A stretch of 64,000 nt of DNA from Candidatus Epulonipiscium viviparus (GTDB lineage: Bacteria > Bacillota > Clostridia > Lachnospirales > Cellulosilyticaceae). The notes beneath the pieces are model-generated. The model ran no database searches. It saw only the letters and a list, made by a program, of their open reading frames with translations, and was not told the DNA's origin. Shown here one piece after another: positions 1 to 8,786 of the stretch. The position numbers were made by a program, and so were the translations under genes. The stretch lies in assembly GCF_030708075.1 (NCBI RefSeq), contig NZ_CP117982.1:1472528-1536527 (forward strand), read 5' to 3'. Numbering within the stretch: the first letter of the stretch is position 1; each line of letters starts with the position of its first letter.

Positions 1-256
1 TGTAGATGCAGAAATAATTTTGGGAACATCTGTTAATGAAGAGCTTAAAGATGACATTATTGTTACCGTTATTGCAACAGGATTTGTGGACAAAGAAGTG
101 GTGCCAGTAAGACTTGAAAATAAGAAGAATATTACGAATACACAGTCGGGTTTCAAAAAGGTCGAAACACGTTCGTCAACAAATTCGCATCCGCGTCAAG
201 CATATGAAGGAACTCCAGAGATACCTGTTTTTTTAAGAAATGCCAATAAAAGATAA
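1..256 (+). CDS. ftsZ: Cell division protein FtsZ, C-terminal end (partial)
   Basis: The gene enters from the left edge, read in the frame that starts at base 2, and ends with a TAA at 254-256. The first residues (VDAEIILGTSVNEELKDD, then IIVTVIATGF) match the conserved end of the FtsZ GTPase/activation domain, where family members read roughly DPDANIIFG..I.EDLKDEI.ITVIATGF. A poorly conserved linker follows, then a short hydrophobic tail (EIPVFLRNANKR) that matches the usual FtsZ C-terminal peptide (IPxFLR), which binds FtsA, ZapA or SepF. FtsZ polymerises at mid-cell to form the division ring. Only about 84 residues are visible, so the GTP-binding site cannot be checked. A terminator follows at once. 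Confidence 0.9.
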   Translation, partial: VDAEIILGTSVNEELKDDIIVTVIATGFVDKEVVPVRLENKKNITNTQSGFKKVETRSSTNSHPRQAYEGTPEIPVFLRNANKR

Positions 257-267
257 GTTATTTTTTG

Positions 268-292
268 GGACACTTATAATGGTGTCCTTTTT
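268..292 (+). terminator. Intrinsic terminator after ftsZ
   Basis: A perfect 6-bp inverted repeat (GGACAC at 268-273, GTGTCC at 282-287) with an 8-nt loop is followed directly by a T run (288-292). It lies 11 nt after the ftsZ stop. Confidence 0.75.
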
Positions 293-316
293 ATTATGTT
301 GAGTGAAGGAATTATT

Positions 317-1657
317 ATGATAAAAAATGAAGAATATATTGTAGAAGTGATAGATATTAATGCCAACGGAGGTGGAGTTGCAAAGTATGAGGGCATGGCG
401 GTTTTTATACCAGGTGCAGTGCCGGGCGATGTGGCTAAAGTAAAAATTATAAAGGTCACAAAAAGTTATGCAGTGGGAAAACTCCTAGAGCTTGTGAAAG
501 CTTCAGAACATAGAGCAGAACCGCCGTGTGTCTATGCTGCTAAATGTGGAGGATGCGTAGCGCAACATATTAAGTATGAGTTTCAGTTAAAATATAAGCA
601 AAAGCAGGTGAAAGATTGTTTAGAACGAATTGGCAAAATTAGGGAGGTAGAAGTGCTTCCTACCATTGCAATGGAAAACCCGATCCATTATCGAAACAAA
701 GCGCAATATCCAATAAGAGAAGTGGATGGCAAAATTCAGATTGGTTTTTACGCAGCAAAGAGTCATCAGGTAGTAGATATTGAGGACTGTGTGATAGGGA
801 ATCAAAAGAATGGGGTCATTGTGGATGCGATACGCAAGTTTTTGAAAGATAATAAGATTTCGATCTATAATGAGGCAACTCACAAAGGTTTGGCACGGCA
901 TTTGGTAATTCGAAATAGTATAAATTTTGATGAAGCAATGGTGTGTTTGGTTATCAATGGCAAAAAGTTGCCGCATGCACAGGACTTGGTAGAAAGGCTT
1001 CGAGCAATCCCAGGGATAACTGGAATATTGCTAAATCACAACACTGCAAAGGGAAATGTGATATTGGCAGAGCAAACAACAACGTTGGATGGAAGAGATT
1101 ATATTATGGATAAGATTGGCGAGTTGACGTTCAAAATTTCATTGCTATCATTTTTTCAAGTAAATCCAGTTCAAACTAAAGTATTGTATGATATAGCATT
1201 GGGTGTTGCGGCATTGACAGGAAGCGAAACAGTGTTAGATGCGTATTGCGGAATAGGAACAATCTCATTATTCTTAGCAAAAGAGGCAAAGAGAGTAGTG
1301 GGGGTAGAAGCAATTCCGCAGGCTGTTGCCAATGCGAACGAAAATGCACAGATAAATGGAATAGCAAATGTGGAGTTTGTATTGGGTAATGCAGAAGATG
1401 TGGTGTTAGGAGAAAAGTTTGATGTTGTAGTTGTGGACCCTCCTAGAAAAGGATGCGAAGAGGACTTTTTAAAAACTATCGTTGCCAACGCACCTGCAAA
1501 GATGGTATATATATCGTGTGACCCCGCGACACTGGCTAGAGATGTAAAATTTATGTATGAGAATGGGTACGTTGTTAATAAGGTGCAGCCGGTTGATATG
1601 TTTCCTTATACTTCGCATGTTGAGACGTGCGTGCTTTTATCTCGTCTGACAACCTAA
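317..1657 (+). CDS. 23S rRNA (uracil-5-)-methyltransferase, RlmCD/RumA (TrmA) family
   Basis: SAM-dependent RNA methyltransferase that makes 5-methyluridine in 23S rRNA. An N-terminal TRAM domain (about residues 1-60) is followed by the iron-sulfur cysteine cluster (C-x5-CGGC, about residues 73-82), and the C-terminal Rossmann methyltransferase domain carries the SAM motif LDAYCGIGT. The family motif DPPRKGC and the catalytic cysteine in ISCDPATLARD are present. At 446 residues it has normal family length. The ATG at 317 is preferred over the one at 296 because AAGGA (306-310) sits 6 nt upstream of it. In Firmicutes a single RlmCD often replaces the separate RlmC and RlmD of enterobacteria, so the exact uridine targets (by E. 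coli numbering 747 and/or 1939) are inferred only. Confidence 0.92.
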   Translation: MIKNEEYIVEVIDINANGGGVAKYEGMAVFIPGAVPGDVAKVKIIKVTKSYAVGKLLELVKASEHRAEPPCVYAAKCGGCVAQHIKYEFQLKYKQKQVKDCLERIGKIREVEVLPTIAMENPIHYRNKAQYPIREVDGKIQIGFYAAKSHQVVDIEDCVIGNQKNGVIVDAIRKFLKDNKISIYNEATHKGLARHLVIRNSINFDEAMVCLVINGKKLPHAQDLVERLRAIPGITGILLNHNTAKGNVILAEQTTTLDGRDYIMDKIGELTFKISLLSFFQVNPVQTKVLYDIALGVAALTGSETVLDAYCGIGTISLFLAKEAKRVVGVEAIPQAVANANENAQINGIANVEFVLGNAEDVVLGEKFDVVVVDPPRKGCEEDFLKTIVANAPAKMVYISCDPATLARDVKFMYENGYVVNKVQPVDMFPYTSHVETCVLLSRLTT

Positions 1658-1671
1658 TGTTAAAAAAAGAA

Positions 1672-1707
1672 AACTGTACCCGATAAATTCAAAGTACAGT
1701 TTTTTTA
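1672..1707. terminator. Bidirectional intrinsic terminator
   Basis: The inverted repeat AACTGTAC (1672-1679) / GTACAGTT (1694-1701) is followed by T7 on the plus strand and preceded by an A-rich run. It can end both the plus-strand methyltransferase and the minus-strand operon that stops at 1716. Confidence 0.85.
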
Positions 1708-1715
1708 TATGTTAT

Positions 1716-2483
1716 TTATATAATTGTAACAGTAGGTTTTTTCCTTGTTGGGAGTTTGCTATATACTTCATCGCTGTAGCCAAAACCTATCACCGAATAT
1801 ACTGTTTGCGATTTAGTAATGTTTAAATATTCCTTTAGTTCGGTAGAATTATTGATAAAATCTGCCAAAAAGCCAAGATAGCAAGAGCCGATTTTTTTCG
1901 TGTGCATAAGAATAGTGGCCATGCTCATTTTAATCATGCAATCATCATAAGGCTTTACAGCATTTGCCTCAGTATACGCTATTAAAAGATGTGGTGCGTC
2001 TACTGTTATCGGGTTTCTGACATTTTTTACAAATTCAATTAACCCTGGAAAAAGATTGTTCTGTTTTAGGTATTCTACCGATATATTAGAAATTTCTTTT
2101 ACATTGTCATATCCATTTACGAGTACCCACTTAACAGGTTGCTCGTTTTTGGCACTTGCAGTATATTCTAAAGTTTGTAAAATATCCATTATTAATGTTT
2201 CTTCAACAAGATTTTCTTTAAAACGTCTGATCGAACGATTGCTTTTGATTAAGTTTTTAATATCATTGTACTCGACATTTTGATAGGCAGGATTATCTTC
2301 GTAATCAATACCTAACAATGAAATAGCAGAAGAGGGACATACAGCCTGACAGTGCCCACACAAAATACATGCCCCTGTATTTGAAATAATTGCCTTTTTA
2401 TTTTGGATTTCAATAAGTCCACTTGGACAAAATTTTTGGCATTTAGAACATCCGATACATTTATTTTCATCTATGTTAATCAT
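1716..2483 (-). CDS. Nitroreductase family protein with N-terminal 2x[4Fe-4S] ferredoxin domain
   Basis: Predicted flavin oxidoreductase with a built-in electron-transfer module. Residues 1-60 carry two classic 4Fe-4S motifs (CIGCSKCQKFCPSG and CILCGHCQAVCPSS). Residues about 75-255 form a nitroreductase fold, with the typical SIRRFKE entry motif for FMN phosphate binding and a late SVIGFGY strand. This ferredoxin-nitroreductase fusion is common in anaerobic Clostridia; its substrate is usually unknown. The start is supported by AGGAAG about 11 nt upstream. It begins 21 nt downstream of the LacI-type regulator gene on the same strand, so it is probably the last gene of that operon, and the shared terminator lies just after it. 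Confidence 0.85.
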   Translation of the reverse strand: MINIDENKCIGCSKCQKFCPSGLIEIQNKKAIISNTGACILCGHCQAVCPSSAISLLGIDYEDNPAYQNVEYNDIKNLIKSNRSIRRFKENLVEETLIMDILQTLEYTASAKNEQPVKWVLVNGYDNVKEISNISVEYLKQNNLFPGLIEFVKNVRNPITVDAPHLLIAYTEANAVKPYDDCMIKMSMATILMHTKKIGSCYLGFLADFINNSTELKEYLNITKSQTVYSVIGFGYSDEVYSKLPTRKKPTVTII

Positions 2484-2504
2484 AATATTTATTCTTCCTT
2501 TTCG

Positions 2505-3533
2505 TTATTTTAGACAAGCTGAACTGCTTTCTCTTTCTTGGATATAATAAGGTACAGATATTTGAAGGGGTATTGTATGAACTTTGTTTATACGGTTTAT
2601 TAGAGTTTGTGCTGCAAGCATTCCCATCGTTTTTAGCGGAATATGAATAGTGGAGAGAGTGGGTTTTGTGAAGGCCGACATTTCGATATCGTTTATGCCT
2701 ATGATAGAGATGTCATTTGGAATTTTTAGACCATTCGTATAACAAGCATTAATTGCACCAATAGCGATACGATCACTTATACATAATACAGCAGTGACAC
2801 CGGTTTTGTGCTCTAGAAGTTGTTGCATAGCAAGTTTACCGCCGTTGAGTGTAAGAGAATTAGTGTTAATAAACATGTTTTTGTTGTAGGGAAGATTATA
2901 GCTTTGTAAGCTGTCAATATATCCCTTATATCTAATATCATCTTTTTGACCAATTAGAGCAATGTTTCTGTGTTGTAGGTTATATAAATATGAAAAGGCA
3001 TCTTTACACACCTCATAGCCATCGCAGTATATTTGATCAAAATTGTCATCGAACTTGATGCGCATTTTATTAAGACTAACATAAACAATTGTATTGAAAG
3101 ATTTTTGCAAAAGAAGTTCGGTTTGTTTATTAGTTCGACCGATTGCTATTAAATTTTTGTTAGAATGATCATCTGCGGCAAGAAGTATGTCTATCGTCCC
3201 ATCTTCGAGTTCAAAAAGTTCGATGCGTCTTTTTAAGATATAGTTATTTTGGATAGCGTATTCATTGATGCCATCAATAACTTGATCATAAAAGCTGTCG
3301 TCTTTGGATTCATTATATGGTCTTGCGCATAAACAATAAAGGAATTTTTTGGGCACTTCAGAGGTATGTGCCCTATTTTTAGAAGTTGATAAAACATATC
3401 CATTTTCATCGGCAATTTTTAATATCAGTTGCTTAACGCTATCACTAGCAGCAGTAGTATTTTTATCGTTTAAAACACGAGATACTGTTGCTGTGGAAAC
3501 ATTTGCCATAACGGCTATGTCTTTTAAAGTCAT
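2505..3533 (-). CDS. LacI/GalR family transcriptional regulator
   Basis: DNA-binding regulator of a sugar or polyol operon. Residues 1-55 are the LacI helix-turn-helix (TLKDIAVMANVSTATVSRVL, then the hinge). The rest is a periplasmic-binding-protein-like effector domain with the usual segments (GIDIMLA-like core, VLCISDRIAIGAINA, DISIIGINDIEMS, PTLSTIHIP). I set the start at 3533 because a GGAGG lies 5 nt before this ATG; the in-frame ATG at 3545 overlaps that ribosome binding site. It is the sixth gene of a minus-strand run starting with the aldolase gene at 8420, and it probably represses that run when the inducer sugar is absent. The operator candidate is at 8457-8476. The effector is unknown. 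Confidence 0.9.
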   Translation of the reverse strand: MTLKDIAVMANVSTATVSRVLNDKNTTAASDSVKQLILKIADENGYVLSTSKNRAHTSEVPKKFLYCLCARPYNESKDDSFYDQVIDGINEYAIQNNYILKRRIELFELEDGTIDILLAADDHSNKNLIAIGRTNKQTELLLQKSFNTIVYVSLNKMRIKFDDNFDQIYCDGYEVCKDAFSYLYNLQHRNIALIGQKDDIRYKGYIDSLQSYNLPYNKNMFINTNSLTLNGGKLAMQQLLEHKTGVTAVLCISDRIAIGAINACYTNGLKIPNDISIIGINDIEMSAFTKPTLSTIHIPLKTMGMLAAQTLINRINKVHTIPLQISVPYYIQERESSSACLK

Positions 3534-3627
3534 AATCGCCTCCATATAAAAAGTATTTTCTGAATATTAACACAAGTGGTATCAAAAATCAAGAATATTT
3601 ACGCAAAGAGAGATAAAGTTCTTGTTT

Positions 3628-4812
3628 TTAGACATTGGCCATATTATAAATAGCTAAAATATCATTTTTATCTAGAGGCTTTAATGCGCCGATTGTTTTG
3701 CGCTCGCCGTTATAGGTGCAGCTGTCTACCAATTCGTTTATTTCATCGCTGGTAAATTTTCTGCCCATAAGTTCGGTAATACTGGTTGGCATATTGTATT
3801 CTTTGAAAAAGTTTATGGTGCGTTCGATGCCTTCGGTTGCGGCTTCTTTGTCGTTGCAGTTAGAAACTCCAAAAACATTGCGTGCAAACTGCGCAAATCT
3901 TTCTACATTGGCATCGCACACATATTTTGCCCAATACCCCCACATAGTAGTAATAGTTGTTGCGTGAATTTTATCATGATAGTGACCAGAAATTTCATGT
4001 CCTAGATTGTGTGTAGACCAGTCGAATTTACCACCAAGTCCGCCAGATAAGTAAGCATTGGTGCCTGCCCACATTATTTCTGATGCGGCATCATAATTGT
4101 CTGTTTCTTTGATAAAAGTAGGTCCTACTTCGAGCAAAGTTTTCATATTGCCTTCGCTGCAAGTATCAGAAACCTTATTTTCTCCTCTGCTAGCGCAATA
4201 CCTTTCGTGTGTGTGAACAAAAATATCTACAACAGTGCAGTTTCTTTGCATAAGTGGTAATGTATATAATTGTTCGGGATTCATAAAAGCATAAGCTGGG
4301 CGGCTAGCATCACTGAAGAGGCTTCTTTTTTGCGCTGTTGCGTCATTTGATAAAACAGATGATGGGTTTGTTTCGCTTCCAGTTGCAGCGGTTGTGGGAA
4401 TAGCAGCGATCTTAATTGCTGTTGGAGGTGATGGAATTTTCCCTAAATAACAATCCCAAATGTCGATATCTGGGTTTGCGGCACCAACAGCTATTGCTTT
4501 GCAGGAGTCTAAAACGCTTCCGCCACCGATCGCAACTAGGCAATCAATAGAGTTTTTATGGCAAATATCAATAGCTTTATAAACGAGTTTAAGTTCTGGA
4601 TTTGAACGAATATCACTAAATAGAGTTACATTTATAGAGTTCTCTTGAAGTTGTTTGACGATTTTATCAAGAAGACCTTTTTTCTCGGCAACAACATCAT
4701 AACAAACAAGTGCATTTTTTACATTATCGCGGCTAAGTGTTTCACCAACTTTATCATCCACGCCTTTTCCAAACGCAATTTTTGTATTAAAATTTAGCTC
4801 AAAACTATTCAT
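3628..4812 (-). CDS. Iron-containing alcohol dehydrogenase (butanol dehydrogenase-like)
   Basis: NAD(P)H-dependent group III alcohol dehydrogenase, 394 residues. The N-terminal Rossmann-like half has the nucleotide-binding GGGSVLDSCKAIA; the helical C-terminal half carries the iron-ligand region HNLGHEISGHYHD and the surrounding TTMWGYWAKY. It resembles the YugJ/BdhA class, which reduces aldehydes such as butanal or acetaldehyde. A strong GGGGGA lies 8 nt before the ATG. In the operon it follows the Zn-dependent dehydrogenase by 30 nt. A plausible job, by inference, is to dispose of the short aldehyde released by the DeoC-type aldolase, regenerating oxidised cofactor during fermentation. Confidence 0.88.
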   Translation of the reverse strand: MNSFELNFNTKIAFGKGVDDKVGETLSRDNVKNALVCYDVVAEKKGLLDKIVKQLQENSINVTLFSDIRSNPELKLVYKAIDICHKNSIDCLVAIGGGSVLDSCKAIAVGAANPDIDIWDCYLGKIPSPPTAIKIAAIPTTAATGSETNPSSVLSNDATAQKRSLFSDASRPAYAFMNPEQLYTLPLMQRNCTVVDIFVHTHERYCASRGENKVSDTCSEGNMKTLLEVGPTFIKETDNYDAASEIMWAGTNAYLSGGLGGKFDWSTHNLGHEISGHYHDKIHATTITTMWGYWAKYVCDANVERFAQFARNVFGVSNCNDKEAATEGIERTINFFKEYNMPTSITELMGRKFTSDEINELVDSCTYNGERKTIGALKPLDKNDILAIYNMANV

Positions 4813-4842
4813 TATATATTTCCCCCTTGAATATAAAAGTAG

Positions 4843-5889
4843 TTATTCAAAAAATTTAAAACCAACTCTAAATGTTGTTGGAAGAAGTGAATTTTCAAAG
4901 GCTTGCTGTGCATTTGTGATTGGGTGAAGCTCAGATAAAAGAGCTGTTTCTGGTTTGATTTTGCCAGCTGCAAGTATTTTTGCCGCTCTCAAAAATGCTC
5001 TGTTTTCACTTGCCATAGTGCCGGCAAGTTTCATATTGGAGCTTTGGATTTTGTTGATATCAATGGCAATAGGTTCATCAGGAAATACTTTGCCGAACAT
5101 TAAATAAGTTCCATTTTCACTGCAAAGTTTAATGCTTTGGGCGATAACAGATGGAATTGCCACAGTGTTTATTACAATCTCGAATCTTTTGCCTCGTGTA
5201 ATTTTATCAACACTTTCCCATAAATCTGAGGCTTCTGAATTTAAAGCATGATCACAAATTCCCATGTCAAGTGCATTTTGGCGTCTTTGCTCATCTCTCT
5301 CGATAATGGTGACAACCGCACCTTTAAGCATGGCGACTTGTGCGTGCATGATGCCGATAATTCCAGCTCCTTGAATAACGACATTATCTCCTAGCTCGAT
5401 ATTAAATTTGTCTTGCCCAGTGATAACGCAAGCTAAAGGTTCGGTAAACATTATTCTTTCGTAAGATATATCATTGGGGAATAAATACGTATTTTTGGCA
5501 TCAGCAAGTACGTATTCTGCAAGACCACTACGCCCTTCCACATACTCGAGGTCATGTGTGTATTTGCATCTAGTTCCATCGGCACGACGACAGTTTTCAC
5601 ACACCCCACAGTTATGCGTAAGTGCTGCCGCGCATCTTGATCCAATAGGAAAATCTTCTTCTCTTAAAGATGAGCCAATAGCAACGATTTCTCCTGCGAA
5701 TTCATGGCCGCCAACAAATGGTAATGGCAATGGCATTATTTGTAAAAACACACGTTGTTCCCAAGTGCAAAGCATTGATGTTGCGACTTTTATAAGGACA
5801 TCGGTAGGGCCTGGGATTGGTATATTTTGATCGATGATTTCTATTTGTTTTGCTGCGGTGATGCATATTGCTTTCATTTTGGAACTCAT
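4843..5889 (-). CDS. Zinc-dependent medium-chain alcohol/polyol dehydrogenase
   Basis: MDR-superfamily dehydrogenase, 348 residues. The catalytic zinc site is recognisable (GGHEFAGEIVAIG), and the structural zinc loop has four cysteines spaced C-x2-C-x2-C-x7-C (CGVCENCRRADGTRC). The Rossmann segment is VVIQGAGIIGIMHAQVAML. It is closest in form to sorbitol, threonine or galactitol dehydrogenases, which oxidise a secondary alcohol to a ketone. The first ATG at 5889 is preferred over the in-frame one at 5877 because GAGAGGAGAGGC is placed just upstream of it. It sits between SDR and Fe-ADH genes with gaps of 23 and 30 nt. The exact substrate cannot be read from the sequence. Confidence 0.87.
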   Translation of the reverse strand: MSSKMKAICITAAKQIEIIDQNIPIPGPTDVLIKVATSMLCTWEQRVFLQIMPLPLPFVGGHEFAGEIVAIGSSLREEDFPIGSRCAAALTHNCGVCENCRRADGTRCKYTHDLEYVEGRSGLAEYVLADAKNTYLFPNDISYERIMFTEPLACVITGQDKFNIELGDNVVIQGAGIIGIMHAQVAMLKGAVVTIIERDEQRRQNALDMGICDHALNSEASDLWESVDKITRGKRFEIVINTVAIPSVIAQSIKLCSENGTYLMFGKVFPDEPIAIDINKIQSSNMKLAGTMASENRAFLRAAKILAAGKIKPETALLSELHPITNAQQAFENSLLPTTFRVGFKFFE

Positions 5890-5912
5890 ACTGCCTCTCC
5901 TCTCACTTTTAA

Positions 5913-6662
5913 TTACATTGCAGTTTTGCCACCATCCATATTAACAATGGAGCCTACCATGTCATTTGCTAAATCTGAACAAAGGTATACAGCCATGCTT
6001 GCGACAGAATCAATACTAATAAATCTTTTTGTAGGTCTAGTGTTAGCTAACGCGTCTTGTTGATCTTTCGGAAAAGCTGCGACCAATGGAGTAAGCATAG
6101 TTCCTGGTGCGATAGCGTTAATGTTAATTCCTGTATCGGCATATGCAATGGCGGCGTTTCTGGTTAACCCACCTAAAGCGTGTTTGCTAATACAATAAAC
6201 TGAACGCAGAGGGTGGCCAGCTGTAAAGGTAGCCTCTGAACCAATATTTACGATTTTTCCTGATTTATTTTTAAGCATGATTTTAAGTTCTTCTTGCATA
6301 CAAAGAAAAACACCTTTTACATTGACATCCATAACAAAGTCATACTCATTTTCTGGCATATCAACAAATGGATGCATATCACCAGTAACGCCGGCGCAGT
6401 TTATAGCAAAGTCAAGTGTTCCAAATCTTGCCAAAATAATTTTCATTGCATTCTTGATATCTGCAGAGTTTCTTGTGTCGCCTTTTATGAAAAGAACTTC
6501 TGTTTTCGACTGTAATTTAGCTTCTAATTTTTTATCGAGAGCAGTATCAATACTGAAAATAGCAATCTTAGCGCCCTCATCTGCAAACCTTTTGGAAATA
6601 CTAGCTCCCAAACCCTGTGAGCCTCCGGTTATAAAAACAACTTTGCCATTAATATTTTTCAT
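5913..6662 (-). CDS. Short-chain dehydrogenase/reductase (SDR)
   Basis: Classical SDR, 249 residues: cofactor motif TGGSQGLGASI near residue 12, structural NCAG near residue 88, a serine around residue 141 (NIGSEATF), and the catalytic pair in YCISK near residue 156. The motif is close to NAD(P)-dependent sugar or polyol dehydrogenases (gluconate 5-dehydrogenase-like), but substrate specificity is not predictable. AGGAGA lies 6-7 nt before the ATG. It follows the transporter gene by 14 nt, so the two are almost certainly cotranscribed. Together with the MDR enzyme it could carry out the oxidation steps upstream of the aldolase. Confidence 0.87.
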   Translation of the reverse strand: MKNINGKVVFITGGSQGLGASISKRFADEGAKIAIFSIDTALDKKLEAKLQSKTEVLFIKGDTRNSADIKNAMKIILARFGTLDFAINCAGVTGDMHPFVDMPENEYDFVMDVNVKGVFLCMQEELKIMLKNKSGKIVNIGSEATFTAGHPLRSVYCISKHALGGLTRNAAIAYADTGININAIAPGTMLTPLVAAFPKDQQDALANTRPTKRFISIDSVASMAVYLCSDLANDMVGSIVNMDGGKTAM

Positions 6663-6676
6663 AATTTTCTCCTATT

Positions 6677-7657
6677 CTAATTATTAGCTAATGCGGCAAT
6701 ACTTTCTGGTGGTATGATAAATGATATGATAATAAGTAAAATGATACTGATTATAGTGGAAATACCAATTGCACTGTTTACGATTTCCACTTCTTCTTCT
6801 GAACTAACACCTTCTACGAGTAAAGTAAGTGTAAACATTGGAGGAAGCACGAAGAATCCTATGAACGATAAATCTAAAATGAGACTTGGTTCAAAGAAGA
6901 AATCGATAACTAAAAATTTGAATAAAAAGCCTAGTCCAAACATAACAATTAGTCTTGAAATCACAAGTTTCATGCTTTCTTTTAGATATTTTGCTTTAAA
7001 GGTAAGTCCATAACCTAAAGTAACTAAGATAAGTGGTGATGCAAGACCAGAAAGAGTCGTGATTGATTTTAGGATACCTAAGCCTATTTCGTTTGAGTTG
7101 AGAAGATCTCCAACGCCTAAGAGATTTAAAATCATACCAAAAACCATACTTAAAATAAGCGGTGATTTTATAATATTTTTTGCTGTACTTAAATCAAATT
7201 TGTGGGTTTCTGATGTTTCAAATTTAAATAATACTAGATATACAGTCCATACAAACAATTCGTTACCAACGCCAATAAATGAGTAAATTTCTAAATTATC
7301 TGTACCATAAATCATAGTGTATAACGCCATACCTACAAGCATAAATCCTGTTCCAGAGCAAATGTATGGATTGAATTTATTCCTTAAAAATGGAATAAAA
7401 TTACAGAGTTTTCCTCCAACAAGGAATACACATAACATGACGTAACTTAAACCGATCATCAAAAAAGAGTTAGCTTCGATGTGCATGAATAATGTCATAT
7501 TAAAAAGTGTGCAAGGTAAGCAAATATTAAGTAAGAATTTTTTTATTTCAGCTATTGTTGCTGGCAAAATATATTGCTTGTAATTTAGAATTTTTCCTAA
7601 AATAACTAAAACAATTATAGGTAATACCGGACCTAACATATTAATTATTTCGAACAT
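6677..7657 (-). CDS. AEC family (auxin efflux carrier-like) transporter
   Basis: Integral membrane protein, 326 residues, with about ten hydrophobic segments split into two halves by a charged central loop (about residues 155-165). This is the layout of AEC/BASS-fold secondary carriers. The first helix contains the usual LPIIVLVILGKIL, and later GTGFMLVGMALY and LVTLGYGLTFK resemble the crossover helices. Characterised members carry malate, malonate or other organic acids, not sugars, so in this operon it may import an acid substrate or export an acidic product. AGGAGA lies about 11 nt upstream of the start. It is second in the operon, after the aldolase. Confidence 0.82.
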   Translation of the reverse strand: MFEIINMLGPVLPIIVLVILGKILNYKQYILPATIAEIKKFLLNICLPCTLFNMTLFMHIEANSFLMIGLSYVMLCVFLVGGKLCNFIPFLRNKFNPYICSGTGFMLVGMALYTMIYGTDNLEIYSFIGVGNELFVWTVYLVLFKFETSETHKFDLSTAKNIIKSPLILSMVFGMILNLLGVGDLLNSNEIGLGILKSITTLSGLASPLILVTLGYGLTFKAKYLKESMKLVISRLIVMFGLGFLFKFLVIDFFFEPSLILDLSFIGFFVLPPMFTLTLLVEGVSSEEEVEIVNSAIGISTIISIILLIIISFIIPPESIAALANN

Positions 7658-7721
7658 ATTTTAAATTTCTCCTTTCTATGTTGGGTAAGCAAGTCTAAAA
7701 CATACCGGCTAATATATATCT

Positions 7722-8420
7722 TTAGTAAGAATTTGGATCCGCTGCGTTGTTGCTGGCAATACCTCTTGCCTCGTCATAAATAGAATCAGCAAAACCATAT
7801 CCAAGACCAAGTTTATGCGCACCCATATCAAGGAATTTTTGTGCTGTTGGATAATCAAAAATACCAGGTCCAGAAACTTTAACTTTTGCGCGACCGTTAG
7901 CTGTTTTTAACATGATGGCAACTGCTTCTTCTGTTACTGGCTCAAAGAAACCGGTGCAAGTTTTTATGTATTCCGCACCGCATTCGATAGAAACTTCGGT
8001 AGCTTTGGCAATTTCTTCGGGTGTTAAGTATCCAATTTCAAAAATAACTTTAACGATGGCATCATATTCATGAGCTTTGGTAACAACTCCACGAATTTCA
8101 TCCGCAACAATATTCCAAAGTCCAGAACGAGCGTAACCATAGTTCATGACCATGTCGATTTCTTTGATGCCTTTTTTACAATAAATTTCAGTAAGAGCAA
8201 TTTTAGCTTCTAATCCACCTGTTCCATGAGGAAAATCAAGCACGCAACAAGGTACAGTGTCGGAATCTTTACAAAGTTCAACAGCAATATCTATATCGCA
8301 AGGCCTAACGCAAACACCGGCATAATTGTTGGCAACACCTTTTTTGATAATAGCTTTTACGTCCTCTAGTTTATCTCCTGGTTTTAATGGTGAATAATCA
8401 ATATAGCGTTCAATAGACAT
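7722..8420 (-). CDS. Deoxyribose-phosphate aldolase / DeoC family aldolase
   Basis: TIM-barrel class I aldolase, 232 residues. The Schiff-base lysine is in YIKTCTGF (E. coli DeoC has DFIKTSTG), the second active-site lysine is in KVKVSGPGI (E. coli GFKPAGG) and the acidic proton-relay position is in EIDMVMNYG. DeoC splits 2-deoxyribose 5-phosphate into acetaldehyde and glyceraldehyde 3-phosphate. The substitution of KVSGPGI for the usual KASGGI loop, and the context of several dehydrogenases and no nucleoside phosphorylase, suggest a relative acting on another deoxy or keto-sugar phosphate. It is the first gene of the operon, with an AAGGAG ribosome binding site. The family call is firm; the substrate is not. 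Confidence 0.85.
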   Translation of the reverse strand: MSIERYIDYSPLKPGDKLEDVKAIIKKGVANNYAGVCVRPCDIDIAVELCKDSDTVPCCVLDFPHGTGGLEAKIALTEIYCKKGIKEIDMVMNYGYARSGLWNIVADEIRGVVTKAHEYDAIVKVIFEIGYLTPEEIAKATEVSIECGAEYIKTCTGFFEPVTEEAVAIMLKTANGRAKVKVSGPGIFDYPTAQKFLDMGAHKLGLGYGFADSIYDEARGIASNNAADPNSY

Positions 8421-8456
8421 GTTTGTTCTCTCCTTTTAAATTAATAAATAAAAATA

Positions 8457-8476
8457 TTTACTTGGCGTTTAGTAAA
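8457..8476. promoter_or_regulatory. Candidate LacI-type operator in the leader of the aldolase operon
   Basis: An interrupted palindrome: TTTACT (8457-8462) and AGTAAA (8471-8476) around an 8-nt AT/GC-mixed centre that contains CG. LacI-family operators are about 20-bp palindromes, often with a central CG. It lies between the promoter and the first gene, about 30-45 nt downstream of the expected transcription start, a position that would block elongation. Only one copy was found, so this is a proposal. Confidence 0.45.
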
Positions 8477-8509
8477 ATAAATGATTTTGTTTGCGTTATT
8501 GTTAAGTTA

Positions 8510-8538
8510 ATATTACCCTTATTCAACTCAGAAGTCAA
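8510..8538 (-). promoter_or_regulatory. SigA-type promoter of the aldolase-transporter-dehydrogenase operon
   Basis: On the minus strand -35 TTGACT (8533-8538) and -10 TAATAT (8510-8515) are separated by exactly 17 bp. It is about 90 bp upstream of the aldolase start and correctly oriented. Confidence 0.7.
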
Positions 8539-8786
8539 TAGCAAATATATAAAAAATATGAACTTTGGCAAAATATATATAAGACAAAGTATTGACTTGT
8601 ATAATAGCAACAATGACTATGTTGTTAATCAAAATATTAACATGATTTATTGCGGTAAATTACGTTAATAATATGTTGAAAATTACGAAAGCGCAGCAGG
8701 CTGAAATTATAATTATTGGACTCTTGACAGAGACAACATTGTTATGATACATTAAAAAACATATTACAATAAAAAGGAGATGTGTT

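Noticed and set aside
8423-8668. Plus-strand 81-codon frame upstream of the QueD-like gene
   Set aside because: AT-rich random frame that covers the aldolase operon promoter and operator; no ribosome binding site.
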